A stretch of 64,000 nt of DNA from Sedimentitalea arenosa (lineage in GTDB: Bacteria; Pseudomonadota; Alphaproteobacteria; Rhodobacterales; Rhodobacteraceae), in the NCBI RefSeq assembly GCF_016428585.1, contig NZ_JAELVR010000004.1, forward strand, positions 124,001 through 188,000. The letters are read 5' to 3'. Both the position numbers and the translations under genes were made by a program. Shown here piece after piece: positions 37,903-46,316 of the stretch; position 1 is the stretch's first letter, and every line of letters begins with the position of its first letter. The notes below the pieces were generated by a model. The model did not search any database. It worked only from the letters and a program-made list of their open reading frames with translations, and was not told where the DNA came from.

Positions 37903-38898
37903 TCAGCGCGCCTCGCGCCGCGCCATCAGCCGCGCGACGTCCAGCATCCGTACGGAGAATCCCCATTCGTTGTCATACCATCCGAAGACGCGCGCCTGGC
38001 GTTGGCCCGCGAGGCGGATTTCAGGACCCGCGATGACGAGCGATTCAGGCCGCGCGCGCAGATCGCCCGAAACCAGAGGCGCATCGGTCCAGCCCAGAAC
38101 GGGCGAGATGCCCACCCGCTCGCGAAGCATTTGCGGGAAAACATCCTCGGCAACGTCATCGCGGGTGCGTACGACAAGATCCACCGCCGACACGCTGGCC
38201 ACGGGCACCCGCACGGCGGCGCCGGTGATCCGCCCGGCGAGCTGTGGCAGCACCTCGTCCACCAGATGCGTGGCGCTGCTGGTGGTCGGCACCATGGACA
38301 GCGCCCCGGCCCGGCTGCGGGCGAAATCGTCGCGCGGGGCATCCACCAGCGGCTGGCTGTTGGTGTAGCAATGGATGGTCGTCATGTGCGCGTTTTCGAC
38401 GCCCACCGAGTCATCCAGAACCTTCAGCAGCGGTGCAAGCGCGTTGGTCGTGCAGGACGCGTTGGAGACGATCCGGTGCGCGCCGATCTGCGCCTCGTTG
38501 GCGCCCAGCACCACGGTCACGTCCGCCGCAGGCGAGGGGCCCGAGATCAGCACCGACCGCGCCCCGGCACGGATCCCGCGATGCGCGACATCCGAACTGC
38601 GCGCGATGCCGGTGCATTCCAGCACCACGTCGACCCGGGCGAGATCGAGCCGGGTCAGGTCGTCCGAATGGGTGACCGGTATTGCATGTTCCCCGATCCG
38701 CAAGACGCCGTCGCTCGCGATGACCTCTTCGTCCAGCGGTCCGAATGTGCTGTCGTAGCGAAAGAGATAGGCGAGCATGTCGGCATCGGCGATGTCGTTG
38801 ATCACCGCGACCTCGACGTCGCCGTGTTCGGGCCGGGTGAGGACCTGGCGCAGGATCGTGCGGCCGATGCGGCCAAATCCGTTGATCGCGATACGCAT
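37903..38898 (-). CDS. gap2: Glyceraldehyde-3-phosphate dehydrogenase family protein (copy 2, divergent)
   Basis: 331-residue GAPDH fold: INGFGRIGR at 5-13, D35 in VINDIAD, catalytic C149 in SNASCTTN and His in TTIHCYTN, and WYDNEWGF near the C-terminus. It differs from copy 1 at the phosphate site, where STGAAKAVG is replaced by TSSATHLVDE, and SCTTNC is SCTTNA. It may prefer a different phosphorylated aldehyde or direction. ATG at 38898 with normal length. It stands alone between tamA and a small lipoprotein gene, both on the same strand. Confidence 0.88.
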   Translation of the reverse strand: MRIAINGFGRIGRTILRQVLTRPEHGDVEVAVINDIADADMLAYLFRYDSTFGPLDEEVIASDGVLRIGEHAIPVTHSDDLTRLDLARVDVVLECTGIARSSDVAHRGIRAGARSVLISGPSPAADVTVVLGANEAQIGAHRIVSNASCTTNALAPLLKVLDDSVGVENAHMTTIHCYTNSQPLVDAPRDDFARSRAGALSMVPTTSSATHLVDEVLPQLAGRITGAAVRVPVASVSAVDLVVRTRDDVAEDVFPQMLRERVGISPVLGWTDAPLVSGDLRARPESLVIAGPEIRLAGQRQARVFGWYDNEWGFSVRMLDVARLMARREAR

Positions 38899-38940
38899 TG
38901 GGGCAGGTGTCCGGTGCGGAAATCAGTCAGGTCGTGGCGG

Positions 38941-39261
38941 TCAGCCGGGGCAGGCCATGTCGGCGTGATAGATCGCCCCGACATCCTGGCTGATCCGTCC
39001 GGGCACGACCTTGCAGCCGGTCGCCAGTTGCAGGGCGCGCACTGCCTGCGGGGTGCGCTGCGCGGCGGGGCCTCCGAACGGATTGAGGTTGTTGTTGTCG
39101 CGCTCGGCGACGAAGGCGTTGGCGCGGTCCGGCTCCGCGGTCACGGTCCATGTGCGGCCCATGACCTGAACCTGGGTGCTCTCGGGCGGATCGAACGGGT
39201 TCGTCGTCGAACACCCGGCGACGCCGAGGGCAAGGGCGGTCAGCAGGATCGGGGTTTTCAT
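38941..39261 (-). CDS. Small lipoprotein, unknown function
   Basis: 106-residue protein with a lipoprotein signal peptide (MKTPILLTALALGVAGC, lipobox at C17) and the mature start STTNPFDPPES. The rest contains VMGRTWTV, a DRANAFVAERDNNN segment and two further cysteines near the C-terminus (GCK, MAC) that could pair in the periplasm. The ATG at 39261 has GGAG 9 nt upstream; two in-frame starts lie just 5'. It looks like a conserved Rhodobacterales protein; I cannot name it. Confidence 0.75.
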   Translation of the reverse strand: MKTPILLTALALGVAGCSTTNPFDPPESTQVQVMGRTWTVTAEPDRANAFVAERDNNNLNPFGGPAAQRTPQAVRALQLATGCKVVPGRISQDVGAIYHADMACPG

Positions 39262-39343
39262 CGGCATGCGCTCCAAGACTGGCGGTCGGCCCGCGTGAAA
39301 CCAGTGTTAGCCATTCCCGCCGCCGCCGCAAGGCCGCCGCGGG

Positions 39344-40177
39344 TCAGCGCCGGGACAGGCGCAAGGGCATGTGGCGGTTCACGTCCTTGTAGAGCAGGTA
39401 GCGGAACGGGCCCGGCCCACCGGCATAGCAGGCCTGCGGGCAGAACGCGCGCAGCCACATGTAGTCGCCGGCCTCGACCTCGACCCAGTCCTGGTTCAGC
39501 CGATAGGCCGCCTTGCCCTGAAGCACGTAGAGCCCGTGTTCCATCACGTGGGTTTCGAGGAAGGGAATGACGCCTCCGGGCTGGAAGGTGACGATGGTCA
39601 CATGCATGTCATGGCGCAAGTCGGCGGGATCGACGAAGCGCGTGGTTGCCCAACGGCCTTCGGTGCCCGGCATTTCGGTCGGGGCCACGTCGGCATCGCG
39701 AGTGACAAGAGGGTCTGGTGCGCCCACACCGTCCGCGGCTTCATAGGCTTTCCTGATCCAGTGAAAGCGCGCCTCGGACCCGGCATGGTTGTGCAGCGTC
39801 CAGTTGCATCCGGCGGGCAGGTAGGCGAACCCGCCCGGCTCCATCACGTGCCGATCTTTGCCGATGGTCAGCGTCACCGCACCGTCGACCACGAACAGAA
39901 CGCCCTCGGCCTCGGGGTCGCTCTCCGGCCGGTCGCTGCCGCCGCCGGCCGCGACTTCCATGATGTAATGCGAAAAGGTTTCGGCAAAGCCGGTCATCGG
40001 GCGCGCGATCACCCAGAGCCGGGTGGCGGTCCAATGCGGCAGGAAGCTGGTCGTGATGTCCCGCATGGTGCCTTTCGGGATGACCGCATAGGCTTCGGTG
40101 AACACGGCGCGATCGGTCAGCAGCTGGTCCTGCGGAGGGTGGCCTCCGGTCGGCGCGAAATAGAACTTGTCGGACAT
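39344..40177 (-). CDS. (S)-ureidoglycine aminohydrolase-like bicupin
   Basis: 277-residue protein with two cupin domains, matching the AllE/UGlyAH family that converts (S)-ureidoglycine to ureidoglycolate in purine breakdown with a bound Mn ion. Family features: YAVIPKGTMRDITTSFLPHW, an N-terminal cupin with APGGFAYLPAG-like text (EPGGFAYLPAGC), and the metal-site C-terminal cupin ETHVMEHGLYVLQG and VEAGDYMWLRAFCPQ. No other allantoin or ureide gene is in the window, so pathway placement rests on the family alone. Confidence 0.85.
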   Translation of the reverse strand: MSDKFYFAPTGGHPPQDQLLTDRAVFTEAYAVIPKGTMRDITTSFLPHWTATRLWVIARPMTGFAETFSHYIMEVAAGGGSDRPESDPEAEGVLFVVDGAVTLTIGKDRHVMEPGGFAYLPAGCNWTLHNHAGSEARFHWIRKAYEAADGVGAPDPLVTRDADVAPTEMPGTEGRWATTRFVDPADLRHDMHVTIVTFQPGGVIPFLETHVMEHGLYVLQGKAAYRLNQDWVEVEAGDYMWLRAFCPQACYAGGPGPFRYLLYKDVNRHMPLRLSRR

Positions 40178-40382
40178 GGGGTTCCTCGGTTTGGAGTTGG
40201 TCGCAGTATGGGGCGAAAGGCCAGGACGCGGCTAGGCGTGGTCTTCAAGCAGGATTGTTAGCGGATTTTTGAAAATACCGGTCGCGCTGTGCAGAAAACA
40301 TGGGGATGGCTCGTGTCGGCTTTGGACAAGAGCGCATCTGCCGTGTAACGATTTCCCGAGATTTGCTGTCACGAGGACTGTC

Positions 40383-40736
40383 ATGAGACCATTTCCGATC
40401 GCCCTTTGCGCCCTCTTGATTCTGTCGGTCGCGCCTCAGGCGGGTTTCGCCAAGCCGCTGTCGAAAATCGTCGCGCAGGCGGGGCTGAGCCCGGAGGACT
40501 TCAAGATCATGTCCGCGACCGAAGACGCGTTGATCGCGCCCGCCCCGAAAGCGGGGCGAAATGCGACATGGGACAATCCGGAAAGCGGCTCGAAGGGCAT
40601 CGTCGAAGTGACATCCGTGCGCGACGGGTGCGCCTATATCCGCCACGTGTTTCACCCCAAGGGCCGGGACGCGTCCGAAGAGCTGAAGTTCAGGAAATGC
40701 AAGGCATCGGACGGGGTCTGGCGGCTGACGCCCTGA
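40383..40736 (+). CDS. Secreted protein resembling a 17-kDa surface-antigen domain
   Basis: 117-residue protein with a signal peptide (MRPFPIALCALLILSVAPQAGFA). The mature part has TWDNPESGSKG followed by a Cys-containing strand and a terminal RK-CK-SDGVWRLTP, a pattern (W-NP-SG ... C ... G-W) I associate with the RT0821/17-kDa surface antigen C-terminal domain. The ATG at 40383 is preferred to upstream in-frame codons because it starts the signal peptide, with GAGGA before it. Function unknown. Confidence 0.7.
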   Translation: MRPFPIALCALLILSVAPQAGFAKPLSKIVAQAGLSPEDFKIMSATEDALIAPAPKAGRNATWDNPESGSKGIVEVTSVRDGCAYIRHVFHPKGRDASEELKFRKCKASDGVWRLTP

Positions 40737-40749
40737 GGCACTGGGGCGC

Positions 40750-41721
40750 GTGATCGTGCGGCGTCTCATTCTCGCCCTGGCTGTGATGGCGTCGCCGGTT
40801 TTGGCGGTGGCGCAGGGATGGGAGTTCAACACCTTCGACGATGGCTCCTATTTCAGCGCAGCGATCCGCACCGAGCCCGGTCCGGCCTTTGCGCTGCTTT
40901 GTGGCGAGCGCTCGCCACAGGGGCTGTCGCCCCAGCAGACCGGTAACATGGAGCCCGACATAACCCGGCCGGACAGTGTCCGCCTGTTCTTTGACGACGC
41001 GGCAATCAGCGGCTTTGACGGGGTGACGCTTGAGCGACAGGACGTTCTTCTGGTGGTCGGATCTACCGGATATCGGCTGCCCACGATCATTTGGGACGAG
41101 TTGTTCAGCGCCTGGCAGACCGACCTGCAGGCCAACGACCCGGTGTTCAATGTGATCGCCGCACAGCCCGAGTTCGAACTGCGCAGCGCAGACCGGTCGG
41201 TTGTCGTGCCGGCGAACGGCTTCGGGGCGGCCTTCGCGCAACTGACCGCGCATTGCCAGGCGATGTTCACGGCGATCGGCAAGCCGTGGGCCACTGTGCC
41301 GGCGGCCCAACCCTCCGCGCCAGTGCGGGCGGGAATGCGCGAGGTGGCCGAAGCGTCGATCCGTACCGGCTGCGGCGGGCCGGCGCAGCTGGACGCGAAC
41401 GCCATCCTGACTGGCAATATCGACGGTGACGGTCGCGAGGACGTGGTGGTTGACTGGTCCGCGATCACCTGTTCGGGTGGATATCCGCGCCCGTTTTGCG
41501 GCGCCGCGATGTGTTCCGCGACGGTCTTCGTGAGCCAGGGGTTCGACGCAAGCGAAGGCCCGGCCGATCTTCTGGCGGCCGGGGTCAGGCTCATCGATCT
41601 GAACAACGGCAACAACGGGGTGGTGACCGGTGGATCGCTGTCGATGTGTCAGCAGCGCGGAACCACCAGCTGCGATTTCATCTGGTATTGGGACGGGAAC
41701 GATTTACGCTTGATCGAGTGA
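40750..41721 (+). CDS. Hypothetical secreted protein
   Basis: 323-residue protein with a signal peptide (LILALAVMASPVLAVAQ) and a GTG start at 40750, 13 nt after the previous gene, so probably co-transcribed with it. The first two thirds contain a domain of unknown type with an ALLCGE region, like an invasion-associated/AMIN-style fold. The last third contains NIDGDGREDVVVDW, an FG-GAP-like calcium loop, and four cysteines likely to form disulfides. I do not recognise the family with confidence. Confidence 0.72.
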   Translation: MIVRRLILALAVMASPVLAVAQGWEFNTFDDGSYFSAAIRTEPGPAFALLCGERSPQGLSPQQTGNMEPDITRPDSVRLFFDDAAISGFDGVTLERQDVLLVVGSTGYRLPTIIWDELFSAWQTDLQANDPVFNVIAAQPEFELRSADRSVVVPANGFGAAFAQLTAHCQAMFTAIGKPWATVPAAQPSAPVRAGMREVAEASIRTGCGGPAQLDANAILTGNIDGDGREDVVVDWSAITCSGGYPRPFCGAAMCSATVFVSQGFDASEGPADLLAAGVRLIDLNNGNNGVVTGGSLSMCQQRGTTSCDFIWYWDGNDLRLIE

Positions 41722-41731
41722 GCGCCCGCGG

Positions 41732-42427
41732 TCACTCGTGGACGTTCTGCACCCGGTGAAAGATATGCGTGAAGGTGGCCGCGCCGAGGATCGGGATCAC
41801 CAGGTTGACCAGCGGCACCGACAGCGGGATCGCCATCAGCGTGCCGGCCAGCCAGATCGTCCCCGTATTGCGTGCCCGCAGCTTGCGGGCTTCGACCCGC
41901 CCGACGCGCCGGATGGCCGCCAGGGTGAAGTATTCGCGGCCCAGGAGGAAGCCGTTCAGCGCCCAGAAGATGAAGGGCGCGAGCGGTGTGAAGATCACGT
42001 AGAGGATCAGCGCCAGCAGGTTCGCGAGGATCAGCACACCGAGGAACCCGACCGTGTCGCGCACAGCGTCGATGACCGGCACACCGGGCACCTCCGGCAG
42101 ACCGGGATAATGTTTGTCCTCGACCGCCTGTGCGACTTCGTCAAGGAACATCGAGGTGATCGCCGAGGCCACCGGCACCATCAGGAACACCGACAGCACG
42201 ATCATGACCAGAAGTGAGGTCCAACTCAGTACGTCGTTCAACCACGCCACCTGCCCGATGAAGGGCAGCGAGGCATCCTCGCCCACCAGCCAGCCAACAA
42301 GCGCCATGAACCCGACGCTGGCCGCGATCAGCAGGCCCAGCGTCAGGGCCACACCTGTCAGGAGGACGCGGCGGAAACGCGGGTCCCCCAACTGGGCGAG
42401 GGCCAGGGAAAAGGATTGCAGGATCAT
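41732..42427 (-). CDS. EI24 domain-containing (CysZ-like) membrane protein
   Basis: 231-residue inner-membrane protein with four to six hydrophobic segments. The block LLVMIVLSVFLMVPVASAITSMFLDEVA and the FIFWALNGFLLGREYFTLAAIRR region are typical of the EI24/CysZ family (CysZ moves sulfate). The start is ATG at 42427, overlapping the stop of the nitroreductase gene (ATGA), so the two form an operon; the frame further upstream is shadow. Substrate unknown. Confidence 0.85.
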   Translation of the reverse strand: MILQSFSLALAQLGDPRFRRVLLTGVALTLGLLIAASVGFMALVGWLVGEDASLPFIGQVAWLNDVLSWTSLLVMIVLSVFLMVPVASAITSMFLDEVAQAVEDKHYPGLPEVPGVPVIDAVRDTVGFLGVLILANLLALILYVIFTPLAPFIFWALNGFLLGREYFTLAAIRRVGRVEARKLRARNTGTIWLAGTLMAIPLSVPLVNLVIPILGAATFTHIFHRVQNVHE

Positions 42428-43002
42428 CTGTCGACCCAGTCGACGATCTGCGCGAGGTCCGGGCGCGGGCGCTCGGGCGGGGCGCTGCGTTCGGTGCCAA
42501 TGTGGATGAATCCGGCGATGCGCTCGCCGTCGGTCAGCCCCAGCCCGTCCTCGCCGAAGGTGCGGTCGTGGCTGGGCCAGCCGCTCAGCCAGTTGGCGCC
42601 CCAGCCCGCGGCCAAAGCCGCGTTCAGCAATGCGAGGCAAACCGCGCCGCTGGAATAGCTCTGCTCGATCGCGGGGATCTTGTCGGATGGCTTCTGCACC
42701 TCGATCACGGCGACCGCCAGGTGACCCTGGTCGAACTGAGCTCGGCCCTTTTCGATGTCCTCGGGCGACTTGCCGAGCGCCTCCCCGCGCTCCTGCACGA
42801 GCCGCGCCAGCCGGCCGAAGGCCGCGCCCTTGATCACGATGAAGCGCCAGGGTTCGAGCTTGCCGTGATCCGGGCTGCGCGCCGCCGCCGTGAGCAGCGG
42901 TATCAGGTCGTCGCGCGACGGCACCGGGGGCGCGAGCGTCTTGGCCGGGCGCGAGCGGCGGGTCAGAAGAAAGTCGAGCGCGGCCGGATTTGCGTCAGGC
43001 AT
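42424..43002 (-). CDS. Nitroreductase family protein (YdjA-like)
   Basis: 192-residue FMN enzyme. The N-terminal FMN-binding RRSRPAKTLAPP, the AAARSPDHGKLEPWRF motif and the C-terminal GWGANWLSGWP and GFIHIGT blocks are those of the small YdjA-type nitroreductases. Acts as an NAD(P)H-dependent reductase on an unknown acceptor. ATG at 43002 gives the family's usual length and N-terminus. Overlaps the downstream EI24 gene by 4 nt. Confidence 0.9.
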   Translation of the reverse strand: MPDANPAALDFLLTRRSRPAKTLAPPVPSRDDLIPLLTAAARSPDHGKLEPWRFIVIKGAAFGRLARLVQERGEALGKSPEDIEKGRAQFDQGHLAVAVIEVQKPSDKIPAIEQSYSSGAVCLALLNAALAAGWGANWLSGWPSHDRTFGEDGLGLTDGERIAGFIHIGTERSAPPERPRPDLAQIVDWVDR

Positions 43003-43089
43003 GGAACGGGCCCCTGTTGATGCGTCAGCCCTCCATGTCGGTGGTTTCGGGCCGAGTTTCAAGCGCGAACCGCCCCTTGGCAGGAGGGG

Positions 43090-44199
43090 TCAACCGGGAC
43101 GCAGCTGCTGTGCCGCATCGCGCACGACCTCGCGCAGGAAGGTGTCGAACCGCTCGGAGGGCTGGCGCACGGCGAAGGTCTGGGCCATCGGGTCGGGCGC
43201 GGTGATGGCGCTGCCGGACAGCGCCTCGAGCGTGGCATGGCCGCAGAAAGGCACGTACATCTCGGAATAGCCGCCCTCGTGCACCAGCACCAGCCGCTCG
43301 CCACAGAGGTCGCGCGCAGCGTCCATCATCCGCAGGGTCATCTGGCGGAACGTGTCCGCCGTGGCCAGCATCCGCGCCAGCGGATCGCAGGCCGAGGCGT
43401 CGTAGCCGCAGGCGACGACGATCAGATCGGGACGGAACGCATCGAGCGCGGGGCGCACGATCTCGTCCATGACCGCGAGATAGGCAGTGTGTCCGGCCCC
43501 TGCAGGCAGCGGTATGTTGATGTTGAAACCTTCGCCGGCGCCGCGCCCCCGGTCACCGATGCCGCCGGTGTCCAGCGGGTAGTTGCCTTCCTGGTGCACC
43601 GAGATCGTCAGCACGTCGTCGCGGTCGTAGTAGATCGCTTCGGTGCCGTTGCCGTGATGCACGTCCCAGTCGATGACGGCGACCCGACCGAGGCCGTGGC
43701 GGGCCTTGGCGGCCTCGATCGCGATGGCGATATTGGCCAGAAGGCAGAACCCGTTCGGGAAATCGGGCAGGCAGTGATGCCCTGGCGGGCGCGACAGGGC
43801 ATAGGCGTTGCGGTGCTGCCCGGTGAGGACCGAGTCGACCGCCGCCATCGCCAGACCGGCGGATTGCGCGGCGATCTCGAAGCCGCCCGACGCGAAGGGT
43901 GTGCGCAGCCCAAGCTGGCCGCCGCCGGCATCCGAGAGGGCCTTGAATTCGCTCAGGTAGGACTCGGGATGCACGCGCAGAAGATCGTCCCACGTGGCCG
44001 GGGCGGCGCCCCGCGCGTCGAGTTCGCGGGTCAAGCCGGTCACGTCCATCAGGTTCTTCAGACGCCGCTTGGTTTCGGGGTTCTCGGGAAGGCCGCCCGC
44101 GACCTGTGGCTGCACCAGCCCGCCCACCGGCAGGGTGAACACGTAGTTCCCGCCGGCGTGCCAGAAACACCGCTCATCCCAGTAAAACCCGGTCGCCAT
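43090..44199 (-). CDS. Histone deacetylase-like amidohydrolase (class II HDAC family)
   Basis: 369-residue zinc hydrolase of the HDAC/acetoin-utilisation/acetylpolyamine amidohydrolase superfamily. Active-site text is intact: SRPPGHHCLPD with the catalytic His pair, VAVIDWDVHHGNGTEAIYYD with zinc-binding D and H, CGYDASACDPLAR with the third zinc Asp, and VHEGGYSEMYVPF. Bacterial members remove acetyl groups from polyamines or small amides. It stands alone between the nitroreductase and a small hypothetical gene. Confidence 0.92.
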   Translation of the reverse strand: MATGFYWDERCFWHAGGNYVFTLPVGGLVQPQVAGGLPENPETKRRLKNLMDVTGLTRELDARGAAPATWDDLLRVHPESYLSEFKALSDAGGGQLGLRTPFASGGFEIAAQSAGLAMAAVDSVLTGQHRNAYALSRPPGHHCLPDFPNGFCLLANIAIAIEAAKARHGLGRVAVIDWDVHHGNGTEAIYYDRDDVLTISVHQEGNYPLDTGGIGDRGRGAGEGFNINIPLPAGAGHTAYLAVMDEIVRPALDAFRPDLIVVACGYDASACDPLARMLATADTFRQMTLRMMDAARDLCGERLVLVHEGGYSEMYVPFCGHATLEALSGSAITAPDPMAQTFAVRQPSERFDTFLREVVRDAAQQLRPG

Positions 44200-44264
44200 C
44201 AGGCCGTTCCCTTCTTGCTGTCCTTGAAAAAATGTTCCCGCCGCCGGCGAACACCCGTCATCCT

Positions 44265-44510
44265 CTAGTCCTGATCACGGTCCACGCGCAGCTGGTAGAC
44301 GCCTTCCGGCAGGTCCAGGGCGGCCGCGAGGTCCCGGACCTGTTCGGGGGAGAGCGTGATCTTCTGCACCCGGTCGGTGCGCGGGTCGAATTGCTCGAGG
44401 GTCACGCATTCGGCGAAACTGTTGATGATCACGTCCTCCTGCAGGGGGGCCGCGCCGTCATCCACCAAGGTGATCACCGTGGAGTCGAATTCATGTTCGA
44501 TCGAAAACAT
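44265..44510 (-). CDS. Hypothetical small protein
   Basis: 81-residue acidic soluble protein (FSIEHEFDSTVITLVDDG, then EDVIINSFAECVTLEQFDPRTD and LSPEQVRDLAAALDLPEG). No signal or membrane segment. The codon pattern is like the neighbours and the frame has an ATG with normal spacing to the upstream M48 gene (divergent), so I take it as real. It looks conserved in Rhodobacterales but I cannot assign a function. Confidence 0.65.
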   Translation of the reverse strand: MFSIEHEFDSTVITLVDDGAAPLQEDVIINSFAECVTLEQFDPRTDRVQKITLSPEQVRDLAAALDLPEGVYQLRVDRDQD

Positions 44511-44611
44511 GGCCGTAGCCTGCCGCTGGCGGTGATCCTTTGCAAGCGCCGTTTTCGCGGCGTGCTGAATGGCACTGGCAGCCGGGCGCGCGCGCGCCTA
44601 GATATCGGGTC

Positions 44612-45355
44612 ATGATTTGGTCAGTCCGTTTCAGAGCCCCTTTCCGCTTGGCGGCGCTAGGCGCCGCCCTGGTCACGCTTGCGGCCTGCGAGGTCGCGCC
44701 GATCACACCCGTTCCGGCGCCGCAGACGCAGGTGCAGGGCACGATCGTGCAGATGACGCCCGAACAGGCGGCGCGCAGCTTCACCGACGTCGTACGCGCC
44801 GTCGAGCCGGTCGCGGAGCAGGAATGCCGCCGCCGCAGCCCGTCGCTGAACTGCGACTTCCTGATCGCGGTGGATCGCAACCCGCGCGCGCAGCCCAATG
44901 CGTTCCAGAGTGTCGACCCGCAGGGACGGCCGGTGCTGACCTTCACGGTGTCGCTGATCGGCAGCGTGAACAACGCCGACGAGATGGCCTTTGTCATGGG
45001 GCACGAAGCCGCGCACCACATCGCCGATCACCTGTCGCGCCAGCGCCTGAACGCCGCGGCCGCCGCCGACATCTTCGGCAGTCTCGCCACCCTGACGGGC
45101 GGCGGCGCGGCGGATATCGCCACGGCACAGGAGCTGGGCGCGGCGGTCGGGGCGCGCGCCTATTCCAAGGAATTCGAACTTGAGGCCGATCAGCTCGGCA
45201 CGATCATCACCTATCGCGCCGGGTTCGATCCCCTTGTGGGGGCTCAATATTTCACCCGGATTCCCGATCCGGGCGACCGCTTTCTGGGCAGCCACCCGCC
45301 GAATGCGGCGCGGATGGACGCGGTGGCGCGCACGGTGCGGGCGCTCGGCGGCTGA
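44612..45355 (+). CDS. M48 family metalloprotease, lipoprotein
   Basis: 247-residue exported zinc protease. Signal with lipobox LAAC (C26), then the zinc motif H131-E132-A-A-H135 in MGHEAAHHIADH and the third ligand region EFELEADQLGT. The family (BepA/LoiP-like) performs envelope quality control. The ATG at 44612 is chosen because it starts the lipoprotein signal; upstream codons are in GC-rich non-homologous sequence. Divergent from the small acidic protein gene and followed by the DUF6455 triplet. Confidence 0.9.
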   Translation: MIWSVRFRAPFRLAALGAALVTLAACEVAPITPVPAPQTQVQGTIVQMTPEQAARSFTDVVRAVEPVAEQECRRRSPSLNCDFLIAVDRNPRAQPNAFQSVDPQGRPVLTFTVSLIGSVNNADEMAFVMGHEAAHHIADHLSRQRLNAAAAADIFGSLATLTGGGAADIATAQELGAAVGARAYSKEFELEADQLGTIITYRAGFDPLVGAQYFTRIPDPGDRFLGSHPPNAARMDAVARTVRALGG

Positions 45356-45457
45356 GCGGTCCCGCACGGTCGACGGCCCATTGACCTGCATCAAGGCGCC
45401 CAATTCTGTTTCCGATAGGCTCGGGAGAAGACGCGAGTTGGACAGGAGCCTTGCCAG

Positions 45458-45745
45458 ATGCCGACGCCCGACAGGATCAAGCAGCATGCTGCATTGCTCG
45501 ACAGGATGGCCGAAGCGGTGGGGGTCGATCTCGAAGGCGCGGTGATGTCGGGGCGGCTGCCGATGGACGATCTGGCGGACAGTGTGCTGCATTGTACCGA
45601 CTGCGCCCGTCCGCAACTCTGCGAAACATGGCTCGAGAACAAGGTCGGGCGGCCACCGGATTTCTGTCTGAATCACGCGGTCCTGATCGGGCTGCGCGCA
45701 GGTGGCGACGCCCCCGAGGACAAGGAGACGACGCGATGCGGGTAA
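45458..45745 (+). CDS. DUF6455-like small cysteine protein, copy 1
   Basis: 95-residue soluble protein. The pattern is an N-terminal helix (LLDRMAEAVGVDLE), a G-LPMDDLADSV helix, then C-x2-C-x5-C-x-W (CTDCARPQLCETWL) and a last Cys in DFCLNHAVL, four cysteines that could bind a metal or cluster. Copies 2 and 3 follow at once with the same layout. GACAGGAG ribosome-binding site. Function unknown. Confidence 0.8.
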   Translation: MPTPDRIKQHAALLDRMAEAVGVDLEGAVMSGRLPMDDLADSVLHCTDCARPQLCETWLENKVGRPPDFCLNHAVLIGLRAGGDAPEDKETTRCG

Positions 45746-46017
45746 TGGGCAAACTGATGGATCATGTCCGCCTCGTCGCGCGCATGGCGGGGGCGACACG
45801 GACCGACCTGGTCGCCGCCCATGCGCAGGGCGAGCTGACGCAAAGGGACTGGGCGAAGATGGTGCAGACATGTCGCCGCTGTGGCTGGTCTGATGAGTGT
45901 GCCGACTGGCTGGACTGCCACGAGACCGCCGAGTCGGCACCGGGGCAGTGCCCGAACCGCGCGGTGTTCGAGAGGCTTCGGACAGCGGCCCCGCAGAACG
46001 AAACCCAAGAGGCGTGA
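45736..46017 (+). CDS. DUF6455-like small cysteine protein, copy 2
   Basis: 93-residue paralogue overlapping copy 1 by 10 nt. Same plan: LMDHVRLVARMAGATRTDL, GELTQRDWAKMVQTC, then C-x2-C-x5-C-x2-W (CRRCGWSDECADW) and a final Cys in GQCPNRAVF. One extra Cys (DCHE) is unique to this copy. Its stop is 1 nt before the ATG of copy 3, indicating tight translational coupling. Confidence 0.8.
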   Translation: MRVMGKLMDHVRLVARMAGATRTDLVAAHAQGELTQRDWAKMVQTCRRCGWSDECADWLDCHETAESAPGQCPNRAVFERLRTAAPQNETQEA

Positions 46018-46018
46018 A

Positions 46019-46288
46019 ATGGCCAGTATGTCAGTGACTTGCAGCGAAATCGAACGGCACTTCTGGCTGACCCGATCGGTCGCGCGGGTGATGGGCGTTT
46101 GCCTGAGCAAGGCGATGGCGCAAGGGCGGCTGAGTCCGGATGAGTATTGCGAGATGGTGACGCGCTGCCGCAGCGGGTCGTGCCGGGAGTCCTGCCAGCT
46201 TTGGCTGGCGTCCCGCACCGAATTGGCCGAAGAACCGCCGGAGGAGTGCCTGCATCGCGACGTGCTGAAACGCTTGCGGCAGGCCTGA
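46019..46288 (+). CDS. DUF6455-like small cysteine protein, copy 3
   Basis: 89-residue paralogue. Plan conserved: EIERHFWLTRSVARVMGVCL, QGRLSPDEYCEMVTRC, then C-x4-C-x3-C-x2-W (C-RSGS-C-RES-C-QLW) and a final Cys in EECLHRDVL. It has several additional cysteines. ATG at 46019. The next gene (IMPACT family) starts 28 nt later on the same strand. Confidence 0.78.
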   Translation: MASMSVTCSEIERHFWLTRSVARVMGVCLSKAMAQGRLSPDEYCEMVTRCRSGSCRESCQLWLASRTELAEEPPEECLHRDVLKRLRQA

Positions 46289-46316
46289 TCGCGCCGCGGC
46301 GGACCAGGGACGGGCC

